From: Bacteroides zhangwenhongii
Lineage (GTDB): Bacteria; Bacteroidota; Bacteroidia; Bacteroidales; Bacteroidaceae
Direction of reading: 5' to 3'
DNA length: 64,000 nucleotides
NCBI RefSeq assembly: GCF_009193325.2
Contig: NZ_CP059856.1
Location: 1,550,001-1,614,000, forward strand
The notes beneath the pieces are model-generated. The model saw only the letters and a list, made by a program, of their open reading frames with translations. It ran no database searches and had not been told where the DNA came from. The position numbers and the translations under genes are program-made. This document shows positions 1 to 8,741 of this stretch, one piece after another; positions within the stretch are counted from its first letter, which is position 1; each line of letters begins with the position of its first letter.

Positions 1-125
1 CGATTATTGAAAAACGTTCTTTACGCGTTAAAGTAATGTTGATTTGCGGAATTGCACTTTTGTCTGCGGCATTGATTGGTGTCTTTATATATATAGGTAT
101 GCAGATATACAATCTTTTTGTGTAA
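1..125 (+). CDS. C-terminal end of an unidentified membrane protein (partial)
   Basis: The window opens inside a reading frame entered at base 3 that ends at TAA 123-125. About 40 residues are visible: a basic stretch (EKRSLRVK) followed by a strongly hydrophobic segment of about 25 residues that runs almost to the C terminus, so the protein ends in a membrane span. It lies 49 bp upstream of batA on the same strand and is probably in the same operon. Bat operons in this phylum are commonly preceded by MoxR, DUF58 and small membrane protein genes, but too little is visible to say which, if any, this is. Confidence 0.6.
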   Translation, partial: IIEKRSLRVKVMLICGIALLSAALIGVFIYIGMQIYNLFV

Positions 126-174
126 AGAATGAGTAACTTGAATACTAAAAGTAAACTGTTAAATCATAAATAAA

Positions 175-1158
175 ATGGTTTTTGCCAATATAGAATATCT
201 GTTTTTGCTATTACTACTTATACCTTATATTGTATGGTATATCTTGAAGCAAAGGAAAAGTGAAGCTACTCTTCAGATTTCGGACGCTCGGGTATATGCG
301 CATACACCTAAAAGTTATAAGAACTATTTGTTGCATGCTCCTTTTCTTTTACGGCTTTTTGCGTTAACATTGGTAATTCTGGTCCTCGCACGACCGCAAA
401 CAACCAATAAGTGGCAGAACAGCGAAATAGAAGGTATTGATATAATGCTGGCCGTCGACGTTTCTACCAGTATGTTGGCCGAAGACTTAAAGCCCAATAG
501 ATTGGAAGCAGCCAAAGATGTAGCGGCAGAGTTTATCAACGGACGTCCTAATGATAATATAGGTATTACTTTATTTGCCGGTGAGAGTTTTACTCAATGC
601 CCGTTGACTGTGGATCATGCTGTATTGTTAGATATGATTCACAATATCAAATGCGGTCTTATTGAAGATGGTACTGCCGTAGGCATGGGAATAGCAAATG
701 CTGTAACTCGACTGAAAGACAGTAAAGCAAAATCTAAAGTCATTATTTTGCTGACAGACGGTACTAACAATAAAGGTGATATTTCTCCTATGACGGCTGC
801 TGAAATAGCAAAAAGCTTTGGAATTCGTGTGTACACCATCGGGGTTGGTACGAATGGAATGGCGCCTTATCCTTATCCGGTCGGAAATACTGTACAATAT
901 GTTAGTATGCCTGTTGAAATTGATGAGAAAACATTGACGCAAATCGCAGGTACTACGGACGGTAATTACTTCCGGGCTACAAGTAATTCGAAACTGAAAG
1001 AGGTGTACGAAGAAATTGATAAACTGGAAAAGACTAAGCTGAATGTAAAAGAGTATAGCAAACGGGATGAGGAATATCACTGGTTCGCACTAGCTGCTTT
1101 CCTTTGTGTTCTATTGGAGGTATTATTGCGTAATTCTATACTGAAGAAGATTCCATAA
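175..1158 (+). CDS. batA: BatA, von Willebrand factor A membrane protein
   Basis: 327 residues. Two hydrophobic segments near the N terminus (about 5-22 and 57-75), a VWA domain over about 90-275 and a C-terminal span at about 305-322. The metal-ion-dependent adhesion site is intact: DVSTS at about 94-98 and LTDG near 197. BatA and BatB are inner-membrane VWA proteins of the Bacteroides aerotolerance (Bat) system; the domain is thought to face the periplasm and mediate protein contacts. The gene is 43 bp upstream of batB and starts the recognisable batABCDE cluster. ATG 175 is the only start that keeps the first hydrophobic segment intact. Assignment as batA rather than batB rests on order. 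Confidence 0.9.
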   Translation: MVFANIEYLFLLLLLIPYIVWYILKQRKSEATLQISDARVYAHTPKSYKNYLLHAPFLLRLFALTLVILVLARPQTTNKWQNSEIEGIDIMLAVDVSTSMLAEDLKPNRLEAAKDVAAEFINGRPNDNIGITLFAGESFTQCPLTVDHAVLLDMIHNIKCGLIEDGTAVGMGIANAVTRLKDSKAKSKVIILLTDGTNNKGDISPMTAAEIAKSFGIRVYTIGVGTNGMAPYPYPVGNTVQYVSMPVEIDEKTLTQIAGTTDGNYFRATSNSKLKEVYEEIDKLEKTKLNVKEYSKRDEEYHWFALAAFLCVLLEVLLRNSILKKIP

Positions 1159-1201
1159 GGTGGTCAACCGTAATTAGTCAATCGTAAAATAGTTAAGAAA
1201 G

Positions 1202-2230
1202 ATGTTTCGATTTGGAGAACCTACATATTTATACCTATTGCTGCTATTACCATTTTTAGCAGCTTTCTACTTGTATTCCAACTACAAGAGAAGAAAGAAT
1301 ATCCGACGTTTTGGAGATCCGGTTTTATTGGCGCAGTTAATGCCCGATGTATCCAAATATCGCCCGGATGTAAAATTCTGGATACTTTTTGCCGCTATCG
1401 GTTTGTTTTCAGTATTATTGGCACGTCCTCAGTTTGGTTCCAAACTGGAAACAGTAAAACGTAAAGGCGTGGAAGTCATCATTGCACTGGATATTTCAAA
1501 TTCTATGCTCGCTCAGGATGTACAACCCAGCCGTTTGGAGAAAGCCAAAAGACTGATATCCAGATTGGTGGATGAGCTTGACAATGACAAAGTGGGAATG
1601 ATTGTATTTGCCGGTGACGCTTTCACTCAACTACCGATTACCAGTGATTACATTTCTGCTAAAATGTTTCTGGAATCTATCAATCCTTCATTGATATCCA
1701 AGCAAGGTACGGCTATTGGAGAAGCGATTAATTTGGCTGCACGTAGCTTTACTCCACAAGAAGGAGTAGGACGCGCCATTATCGTAATTACTGACGGTGA
1801 AAATCATGAAGGTGGTGCTGTTGAAGCGGCAAAAGCTGCTGCCGAAAAAGGTATCCAGGTTAATGTGTTGGGAGTAGGTATGCCCGATGGCGCTCCTATC
1901 CCGGCAGAAGGTACCAACGATTATCGACGTGACCGTGAGGGTAATGTGATTGTTACCCGCTTAAATGAAGCAATGTGTCAGGAGATTGCCAAAGAAGGAA
2001 AAGGTATCTATGTACGAGTAGATAATTCTAACTCAGCTCAAAAAGCAATCAATCAGGAAGTCAATAAGATGGCAAAATCTGATGTAGAATCTAAGGTATA
2101 TACGGAGTTTAATGAACAGTTCCAAGCTATTGCCTGGATTATTCTATTATTGTTATTAGCGGAAATATTAATTTTAGATCGCAAGAATCCTTTATTTAAG
2201 AACGTTCATCTGTTTTCTAATAAGAAGTAG
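1202..2230 (+). CDS. batB: BatB, von Willebrand factor A membrane protein
   Basis: 342 residues, a paralogue of the gene just upstream with the same architecture: two N-terminal hydrophobic segments, a VWA domain and a C-terminal span ending near residue 325. The MIDAS is present as DISNS at about 97-101, with the ITDG motif near 198. The C-terminal part of the VWA domain carries an insertion containing YRRDREG that is absent from BatA. The stop is followed after 2 bp by the batC start, so the two are probably translationally coupled. The role is in the Bat complex that supports oxygen tolerance and envelope integrity; the molecular function is not established. Confidence 0.9.
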   Translation: MFRFGEPTYLYLLLLLPFLAAFYLYSNYKRRKNIRRFGDPVLLAQLMPDVSKYRPDVKFWILFAAIGLFSVLLARPQFGSKLETVKRKGVEVIIALDISNSMLAQDVQPSRLEKAKRLISRLVDELDNDKVGMIVFAGDAFTQLPITSDYISAKMFLESINPSLISKQGTAIGEAINLAARSFTPQEGVGRAIIVITDGENHEGGAVEAAKAAAEKGIQVNVLGVGMPDGAPIPAEGTNDYRRDREGNVIVTRLNEAMCQEIAKEGKGIYVRVDNSNSAQKAINQEVNKMAKSDVESKVYTEFNEQFQAIAWIILLLLLAEILILDRKNPLFKNVHLFSNKK

Positions 2231-2232
2231 TT

Positions 2233-2961
2233 ATGCGCATGTTAAAAAGTAAATATATTCTATTCGCTGTGTTTCTGCTGTCAGCCGCCTTTGTATCAGC
2301 TCAGAAAGCAGAACGTGACTATATCCGCAAAGGAAACCGCCTGTTTAATGACAGTGTGTTTGTGGATGCCGAAGTGAATTATCGGAAAGCTTTGGAGGTG
2401 AATCCTAAATCTACAGTATCTATGTATAATTTAGGAAATACACTCTCACAACAGCAGAAAATGCAGGAAGCTATGGAGCAATATGTATCGGCCAGCAATA
2501 TTGAGAAGGATAAGATGAAGTTGGCTCATATATATCATAACATGGGCGTACTTCTTCAAGCCGGTAAAGATTATGCAAAGGCTGTGGATGCTTATAAGAT
2601 GTCTTTACGCAATAATCCTGCTGACGATGAGACTCGGTATAATTTGGCTCTTGCACAAAAAATGTTGAAAGACCAACAGCAAAATCAACAAAATCAGGAT
2701 CAAAACCAGGATCAAAATAAAGATCAGCAAAAGCAAGATCAGAAACAAGACCAGAACAAAGATAAACAGAACGATCAGAAGCAAGACCAAAAGAAGGATC
2801 AACAACAACCTCCAAAATCTGAGAAACAAAAGAATCAGATGTCAAAAGAGAACGCTGAACAATTGCTTAATTCTGTGATGCAAGATGAGAAAGACGTACA
2901 GGATAAAGTAAAGAAGCAACAGCAGGTTATGCAAGGTGGTCGTTTGGAAAAAGATTGGTAA
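2233..2961 (+). CDS. batC: BatC, TPR protein with Gln/Asp/Lys-rich tail
   Basis: 242 residues. A signal peptide ending at about VSA-Q is followed by tandem tetratricopeptide repeats at about 25-140 (YNLGNTLSQQ, YHNMGVLLQ, YNLALAQ). Residues about 145-200 form a low-complexity linker made almost only of Q, D, K and N, then a short conserved-looking C terminus. Exported TPR scaffold of the Bat system. The start at 2233 gives MRMLKSK; the ATG at 2239 is equally possible and would shorten the protein by two residues. It follows batB by 2 bp and precedes batD by 31 bp. Confidence 0.88.
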   Translation: MRMLKSKYILFAVFLLSAAFVSAQKAERDYIRKGNRLFNDSVFVDAEVNYRKALEVNPKSTVSMYNLGNTLSQQQKMQEAMEQYVSASNIEKDKMKLAHIYHNMGVLLQAGKDYAKAVDAYKMSLRNNPADDETRYNLALAQKMLKDQQQNQQNQDQNQDQNKDQQKQDQKQDQNKDKQNDQKQDQKKDQQQPPKSEKQKNQMSKENAEQLLNSVMQDEKDVQDKVKKQQQVMQGGRLEKDW

Positions 2962-2992
2962 TATAAAGTTGACGATATAAATTTCATAAGCA

Positions 2993-4813
2993 ATGAAGAA
3001 ACTGATTATCATATTGATAGCATTGATAGCATATAGCACTCAGGCATTTGCCGATAAAGTGTCTTTTACTGCTTCTGCTCCTGACGCAGTAGTAGTAGGC
3101 GATCAATTCAGACTATCTTATACCGTAACTACACAAAAAGTAAAAGATTTCCGAGCCCCATCAATCAAAGGATTTGATGTGTTGATGGGACCAAGCCGTT
3201 CACAACAAAGTAGTACTCAGATTGTAAATGGTAATGTAACATCTACGAGTAGTATTACATTTACGTATATATTGATGGCCAATACTGCCGGTGAATACAC
3301 AATTGGCGGTGCTTCAATTGTGGCCGATGGTAACCAAATGGTATCAAACTCCGTAAAAATCAAGGTTTTACCACAAGACCAGAACGGCAATGGTGGACAA
3401 GGAGGTTCTTCCGCCCATTCCTCTTCCGGTACGAGTGTATCCGATCAGGATCTATTTATTACTGCGACGGCTAGTAAAACGAATGTATTTGAGCAGGAGG
3501 CATTTGTCTTGACTTATAAAATTTATACCAGAGAGTCTAATTTGCAATTGAATAATGCAAAGTTACCCGATTTCAAAGGTTTTCATTCACAAGAGATTGA
3601 AATGACAACAAATGCCAGATGGACTCCGGAACATTATCGTGGACGTAATTATTATACAACTGTCTATCGTCAGTTTGTGCTATTCCCTCAACAATCCGGA
3701 AAATTGTACATAGATCCGGCACAATTCCAAATGACTATAGGCAAACCAGTACAATCGGATGACCCTTTTGATGCATTCTTTAATGGAGGAAGTAACGTTA
3801 TAGAAATTAAAAAATCTATTGCTACCCCTAAGATAGCAATAAATGTAAGTCCGCTTCCGGCTGGTAAACCGGCTGATTTCTCAGGCGGAGTAGGAGAGTT
3901 TACAGTTTCTTCTTCTATTAATAGTAAAGAATTAAAAACCAATGATGCTATCACTATTAAGTTAGTGATTTCCGGTACAGGGAATTTGAAGTTAATTTCT
4001 AATCCGGAAATAAAATTCCCGGAAGATTTTGAAGTATATGATCCTAAAGTAGACAATCAAGTTAGATTAACTCGGGAAGGACTTACAGGTAACAGAGTAA
4101 TTGAATACTTAGCTATCCCTAGACATGCCGGCACATATAAGATTCCAGGGGTATCTTTTAGTTATTTTGACATTCGTTCCAAATCATACAAAACTCTGAA
4201 AACAGAAGAATATGTAGTGAATATTGAAAAAGGTGCAGGAAATGCCGACCAGGTAATTGCGAACTTTACCAACAAGGAAGACTTAAAAGTATTAGGTGAA
4301 GATATTCGTTACATCAAACAGAATGAAGTAACTCTCCAACCTAAAGGAAGTTTCTTCTACGGTTCCATGTCTTATTGGCTTTTCTATATTATTCCGGCTC
4401 TTGCCTTTATAATATTCTTTATCATCTATCGCAAGCAAGCTGCTGAAAATGCGAATGTCGCTAAAGTACGAACCAAAAAAGCCAACAAAGTGGCTACCAA
4501 ACGTATGAAATTAGCAGGAAAACTGCTTTCTGAAAATAAAAAAGATGCTTTTTATGATGAAGTATTGAAAGCTTTATGGGGATATATTAGTGACAAATTA
4601 AATATTCCTGTATCTCGTTTGTCCAAGGACAATATAGAAGAAAAATTGAGAAATCACGGAGTAAGCGAGGAATTAATCAAGGATTTCTTGAATGCACTAA
4701 ATGATTGTGAATTTGCCCGTTTCGCTCCGGGAGACGAAAGTCAAGCTATGGACAAGGTTTATGCATCTTCAATAGAGGTGATAAGCAAAATGGAGAATTC
4801 AATTAAACATTAA
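2993..4813 (+). CDS. batD: BatD, oxygen-tolerance protein
   Basis: 606 residues. A signal peptide (about 1-20, ending AFA) leads into a large periplasmic region with repeated immunoglobulin-like beta-sandwich segments, a Gly/Ser-rich linker at about 130-150, one membrane span at about 455-475 and a lysine-rich cytoplasmic tail of about 125 residues. This matches the BatD (oxygen tolerance) family in length and layout. It sits between batC and batE, 18 bp before the latter. The cytoplasmic tail contains KAKKANK-type basic stretches followed by a helical domain. Function within the Bat complex is known genetically rather than biochemically. Confidence 0.88.
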   Translation: MKKLIIILIALIAYSTQAFADKVSFTASAPDAVVVGDQFRLSYTVTTQKVKDFRAPSIKGFDVLMGPSRSQQSSTQIVNGNVTSTSSITFTYILMANTAGEYTIGGASIVADGNQMVSNSVKIKVLPQDQNGNGGQGGSSAHSSSGTSVSDQDLFITATASKTNVFEQEAFVLTYKIYTRESNLQLNNAKLPDFKGFHSQEIEMTTNARWTPEHYRGRNYYTTVYRQFVLFPQQSGKLYIDPAQFQMTIGKPVQSDDPFDAFFNGGSNVIEIKKSIATPKIAINVSPLPAGKPADFSGGVGEFTVSSSINSKELKTNDAITIKLVISGTGNLKLISNPEIKFPEDFEVYDPKVDNQVRLTREGLTGNRVIEYLAIPRHAGTYKIPGVSFSYFDIRSKSYKTLKTEEYVVNIEKGAGNADQVIANFTNKEDLKVLGEDIRYIKQNEVTLQPKGSFFYGSMSYWLFYIIPALAFIIFFIIYRKQAAENANVAKVRTKKANKVATKRMKLAGKLLSENKKDAFYDEVLKALWGYISDKLNIPVSRLSKDNIEEKLRNHGVSEELIKDFLNALNDCEFARFAPGDESQAMDKVYASSIEVISKMENSIKH

Positions 4814-4831
4814 CCTAGAAGAGATTATGTC

Positions 4832-5668
4832 ATGAGAAAAATATTATTTTTTATATTAATGTCAATGTCAATCACTTGTTTTGGACAGGATTCACTGAAT
4901 GTTGATTCCAAGCAAGTGAATGAAGGAGATTCCATCCATACAGCAAGTACCACTATGTTCTCCAATAACACATTGGACAATGTTACGAAAACGGAAGGGG
5001 ATTCTGCATATATAAAAGAAGATTATACCGCAGCCATTCAAATCTACGAAGCACTGCTCAAAAATGGAGAAGCGGCTGAAGTGTACTATAATTTAGGAAA
5101 TAGCTACTATAAGATAGGAGAAATAGCCAAAGCTGTTCTTAATTACGAACGTGCCTTACTACTACAACCCGGCAATAGTGATATTCGTGCTAACCTTGAA
5201 GTAGCGCGTGCAAAAACAATAGACAAGGTGGAAGCTATTCCTGAGATCTTTTTTGTTTCATGGATCAAGTCGTTGATAAATAGTATGAGTGTAGATGCTT
5301 GGGCTACATTAGGAATTATCTCTTTCATTTTATTAATTGTAGCTCTCTATTTTTTCATCTTTTCAAAGCAGATATTATGGAAAAAAACTGGATTCATCTC
5401 AGGAATCATCTTTTTAATCATTACTATATGTGCCAATCTGTTTGCTTCTGAACAAAAAGAGCATTTAGTAATCAGAAACGAAGCAATAGTGATGAATCCA
5501 AGTGTTACTGTTCGTAGTACTCCAAGCGAAAGTGGTACTAGCTTATTTATTCTTCATGAAGGGAGAAAAGTAAGTATTAAAGATGATTCAATGAAAGAAT
5601 GGAAAGAAATTCGATTAGAAGATGGAAAAGTTGGATGGGTACCAGCTTCTGCCATTGAAGCGATATAA
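4832..5668 (+). CDS. batE: BatE, TPR and SH3-like domain protein
   Basis: 278 residues. Signal peptide at 1-18 (ending CFGQ), TPR repeats at about 65-135 (YYNLGNSYYKIGEIAKAVLN), two membrane spans at about 155-178 and 185-205, then a C-terminal bacterial SH3-like domain at about 215-278 (VTVRSTPSESGTSL, GWVPASAIE). It is the last gene of the bat operon and is followed by a strong hairpin terminator at 5697-5742. The ATG at 4832 follows batD by 18 bp. A SH3-like domain facing the periplasm suggests binding to cell wall or protein ligands; that is inference. Confidence 0.85.
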   Translation: MRKILFFILMSMSITCFGQDSLNVDSKQVNEGDSIHTASTTMFSNNTLDNVTKTEGDSAYIKEDYTAAIQIYEALLKNGEAAEVYYNLGNSYYKIGEIAKAVLNYERALLLQPGNSDIRANLEVARAKTIDKVEAIPEIFFVSWIKSLINSMSVDAWATLGIISFILLIVALYFFIFSKQILWKKTGFISGIIFLIITICANLFASEQKEHLVIRNEAIVMNPSVTVRSTPSESGTSLFILHEGRKVSIKDDSMKEWKEIRLEDGKVGWVPASAIEAI

Positions 5669-5696
5669 ACAATAATAATAGATTTTATAAATTAAG

Positions 5697-5742
5697 AAAA
5701 AAAGATAAGCAAATAATTTGTTTTATCTTTTTTTTTGCTTAA
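5697..5742 (+). terminator. Terminator of the bat operon
   Basis: A 12-bp perfect inverted repeat (arms 5697-5708 and 5723-5734, 14-nt loop) whose right arm runs into a T tract, 28 bp after the batE stop. Confidence 0.8.
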
Positions 5743-5795
5743 GTTTATAGCGTGATAAAGATATCACATAGTATTAACCATTAAATTTACGAGAC

Positions 5796-6086
5796 ATGAG
5801 AACAATAACATTTAATGAACTTCGTAAGATTAAAGACTCATTGCCCAGCGGTAGCATGCATAGAATAGCAGACGAACTTGGTTTACACGTAGATACCGTG
5901 CGAAACTTCTTCGGAGGTCATAATTTCAAGGAGGGAAAAAGTGTCGGAATACATCTTGAGCCCGGTCCGGATGGTGGGCTTGTAATGATAGATGATACGA
6001 CCGTTCTTGATCGGGCTTTAAAAATTTTAGATGAATTAAATCTGAGTATGCAAAAAGAACAGGCTACCGAATCTGTGCAAGTTTAA
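5796..6086 (+). CDS. Small predicted DNA-binding protein
   Basis: 96 residues with no signal peptide or membrane segment. Residues about 8-40 look like a helix-turn-helix (RIADELGLHVDTVRNFFGG, with the recognition helix at VDTVRNFF). The C-terminal half is acidic and has a LEPGPDGG turn. It matches a small DNA-binding protein family commonly annotated in Bacteroides, whose targets I do not know. It has its own terminator (6101-6129) and lies between two terminators, so it is probably monocistronic. Confidence 0.7.
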   Translation: MRTITFNELRKIKDSLPSGSMHRIADELGLHVDTVRNFFGGHNFKEGKSVGIHLEPGPDGGLVMIDDTTVLDRALKILDELNLSMQKEQATESVQV

Positions 6087-6100
6087 AATATAACAAACCG

Positions 6101-6135
6101 AATCCCAATTGAATAAAACAATTGGGATTTCTTAT
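6101..6135 (+). terminator. Terminator after the small DNA-binding protein
   Basis: 10-bp perfect inverted repeat AATCCCAATT / AATTGGGATT (6101-6110 and 6120-6129) followed by a T-rich run. Confidence 0.8.
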
Positions 6136-6161
6136 TTGTTCACCTTATAAAATATACATTT

Positions 6162-7283
6162 ATGGAAGATAAATTAGTAACTCTAGCCATTCTGACGTAT
6201 ACTAAAGCTCAGATATTAAAGAATGTCCTCGAAAATGAAGGTATTGAAACATACATTCATAATGTTAATCAAATACAACCAGTCGTTTCTTCGGGGGTTC
6301 GTTTACGAATCAAAGAAAGTGATTTACCACGTGCACTAAAAATAACCGAAAGTTCTACCTGGTTATCTGAAAGTATAGTGGGAGAGAAGGAACCTAAAAC
6401 AGAGAATAAATCAAATAAGATTTTAATTCCTGTCGATTTCTCTAATTATTCGATGAAAGCATGTGAATTTGCTTTTAACTTAGCAAAAACTGAAAATGCT
6501 GAAGTTATCTTATTACACGTTTATTTTACACCAATATATGCGTCTTCATTGCCGTATGGTGATGTCTTCAATTACCAAGTTGGAGATGAAGAGACTGTAA
6601 AAACTATTATTCATAGAGTTCATTCTGATCTCAACACCTTATCAGCTAAAATAAAAGAAAAAATAGTTTCAGGGGAATTTCCGGGTATCAAATATAGTTG
6701 CATTTTACGAGAAGGCATTCCTGAAGAAGAGATTCTCAGATATGCAAAGGAAGAACGTCCTATTGTTATCATCATGGGAACTCGTGGAAAAAACCAAAAA
6801 GATATTGATTTGATCGGTAGTGTAACCGCTGAGGTCATTGATAGAAGCCGTGTTCCAGTATTAGCTATTCCAGAAAATACTCCATTTAAACAATTTAGTG
6901 AAGTCAAACGGATTGCTTTTATAACTAATTTTGATCAAAGAGATTTAATAGCTTTTGAGGCATTCTTTAACACTTGGAAATCGTTCCATTTTTCTGTATC
7001 TTTGATACATCTTACGGAATCTAAAGATACGTGGAATGAAATAAAACTTGCAGGAATAAAAGAATATTTCCATAAACAATACCCAGGTCTGGAAATCCAT
7101 TATGATGTTGTGATGAATGATAATTTATTGAAAGGGCTTGACCAATACATCAAGGATAACCAAATAGATATAATTACATTGACTTCATATAAAAGAAATA
7201 TATTTGCTCGATTATTTAATCCTAGTATTGCCAGAAAGATGATATTTCATTCCGATACGCCATTGCTTGTTATTAACGGATAA
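6162..7283 (+). CDS. Universal stress protein with N-terminal DUF2007-like domain
   Basis: 373 residues, soluble. Residues about 1-68 (VTLAILTYTKAQILKNVLEN, then IKESDLPRAL) resemble the DUF2007 putative signal-transducing domain. Two UspA-type domains follow, about 78-232 and 243-373. The first keeps the nucleotide-binding signature MGTRGKN-x-DIDLIGSVTAEVI and ends VPVLAIP; the second ends TPLLVING and has lost most of the glycine signature, so probably only the first binds ATP. Such tandem Usp proteins help bacteria survive stress and stationary phase. It stands alone between terminators. Confidence 0.8.
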   Translation: MEDKLVTLAILTYTKAQILKNVLENEGIETYIHNVNQIQPVVSSGVRLRIKESDLPRALKITESSTWLSESIVGEKEPKTENKSNKILIPVDFSNYSMKACEFAFNLAKTENAEVILLHVYFTPIYASSLPYGDVFNYQVGDEETVKTIIHRVHSDLNTLSAKIKEKIVSGEFPGIKYSCILREGIPEEEILRYAKEERPIVIIMGTRGKNQKDIDLIGSVTAEVIDRSRVPVLAIPENTPFKQFSEVKRIAFITNFDQRDLIAFEAFFNTWKSFHFSVSLIHLTESKDTWNEIKLAGIKEYFHKQYPGLEIHYDVVMNDNLLKGLDQYIKDNQIDIITLTSYKRNIFARLFNPSIARKMIFHSDTPLLVING

Positions 7284-7344
7284 TCAAACAGAAGCAAAAA
7301 AAGAAACCATATTGGAGGAATAATCGATATTATGTTTAATATAT

Positions 7345-7385
7345 AAAAGGAGTAAATAATAAAACTTTGCTCCTTTTCTGTTTTA
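7345..7385 (+). terminator. Terminator after the universal stress protein gene
   Basis: Inverted repeat AAAAGGAG / CTCCTTTT (7345-7352 and 7370-7377) with a following T-rich stretch. Confidence 0.65.
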
Positions 7386-7435
7386 TTAGCCCTACTTCAA
7401 TCTACAAAAAGTTCTGTATCTCCATTTAAACATAA

Positions 7436-7470
7436 AAAAAGAAGGCCACTAAGGGAGTGACCTTCTTTAC
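7436..7470 (-). terminator. Terminator downstream of the leftward TPR gene
   Basis: 13-bp arms with one mismatch (7438-7450 and 7456-7468) flanked by A and T runs, so it can act in both directions between convergent genes. Confidence 0.75.
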
Positions 7471-7494
7471 TAATCTCATATGGAGAAAGAATTA

Positions 7495-8709
7495 TTACTT
7501 CATCATCTTATCAATTTCCTCAAATTCCGGTCCCATATTCAAGTTATAATAAACACGGTAAAGTCCTTGCAACCACAAATCTTTCTGGTCTGGTTTCAAA
7601 GCACGGGCTTTCTCATAAAAAGGCTTAGCTTCTTCATAGAACTTCTTTACTACAGCCTGTGCTTCAGCATACTTAGGATCATTAATATCCGTCGTTGCTT
7701 TATCAGCATAATCCTGCGCTTTCATCAAATACACCAAACCTACGTTAGAGTATGCTTCTGCATATTCCGGATCAGCAGCAATAGCCTTTTTATAGAATTC
7801 AATTGCATTATCATATTCTTTCATGTTATGATAAAGATATGCCTTTACATATAAATACAGCTTATTATTCGGATCATTAGACAGCATTCTGTCAGCAAAC
7901 TCCATAGCCTTAGAGGCTTGATTAGAACTATTATAATAATCAACCAAATTGGCAAAGAAATAATCATTTCCTGGAAATTTAAGAATACCTTCTTCCAAAG
8001 CTTTGATCCATGCTACTGTGTCCCCCTTAGCTTTATAAGCATCAGCCATTAATTGCATTGCAAACTTGCCACCATCTTTATCTGACAAAGCCATCGGAGC
8101 ATACTTGATAATCGCATCTTTATTACCTACTCTATCAGCTGCCAATGTTGCATAATAAGCAATCTGCGGAAGAAGAGTATCGTTTTTAGCAATCTCTTTA
8201 TCAGCTAACATAGGATATGAAGCTGACTCTACGTATGTTGCGAAGAATTTCAACGCTTCTTTATTCTTATCCAAATTAAAATATTGAATGCCACCATTGA
8301 TCAAATTCGGACGTTCGGCCAACATACTAGAAGCATTCGCCTTCCGATATTTGTTTTTAATTTTGCCCTTTTCATTGGGTACTTGAGCCAAATCGTCACA
8401 CTTAGTATAATACTCATACATCTTCAATATGCTATTATACACTTTCAATGTATCATACGGTTTTCTCAAAAAAGCATTTTTCATCTGCTCTTCGTTGATA
8501 CGTTTCTGGATAAATCCAGCAACATCCCATGTTTCAGCAAGATCCTTTGTTTCAGGATTCTTCATAGCTTCCTTAATAAGCTGTTCAGCCTGCTTAAAAT
8601 TAGGTTTTACGTCATTAGCTATGCTCTTCGCTTCTTTTACATTTTTCATTTGAGCAAAAGAGAAGCTAACAGCCATCAATAAAACCATAGAAAATAATAC
8701 TCTTTTCAT
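7495..8709 (-). CDS. Secreted tetratricopeptide repeat protein
   Basis: 404 residues. Signal peptide at 1-19 (AVSFSFAQ), then TPR-like helices through most of the chain, clearest at about 255-370 (LYLYVKAYLYHNMKEYDNAIEFYKKAIAADP is one unit, followed by YAEAYSNVGLVYL). No catalytic motif. It lies 32 bp after gyrA on the same strand and is probably cotranscribed with it. TPR proteins of this length are common periplasmic or outer-membrane-associated scaffolds in Bacteroides; the partner is unknown. Confidence 0.8.
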   Translation of the reverse strand: MKRVLFSMVLLMAVSFSFAQMKNVKEAKSIANDVKPNFKQAEQLIKEAMKNPETKDLAETWDVAGFIQKRINEEQMKNAFLRKPYDTLKVYNSILKMYEYYTKCDDLAQVPNEKGKIKNKYRKANASSMLAERPNLINGGIQYFNLDKNKEALKFFATYVESASYPMLADKEIAKNDTLLPQIAYYATLAADRVGNKDAIIKYAPMALSDKDGGKFAMQLMADAYKAKGDTVAWIKALEEGILKFPGNDYFFANLVDYYNSSNQASKAMEFADRMLSNDPNNKLYLYVKAYLYHNMKEYDNAIEFYKKAIAADPEYAEAYSNVGLVYLMKAQDYADKATTDINDPKYAEAQAVVKKFYEEAKPFYEKARALKPDQKDLWLQGLYRVYYNLNMGPEFEEIDKMMK

Positions 8710-8741
8710 GATTGTTGTTTGATTAATTATTAATATTATGT

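Noticed and set aside
7480..8709. Plus-strand frames opposite the TPR gene
   Set aside because: They are antisense shadows of a well-supported TPR protein.
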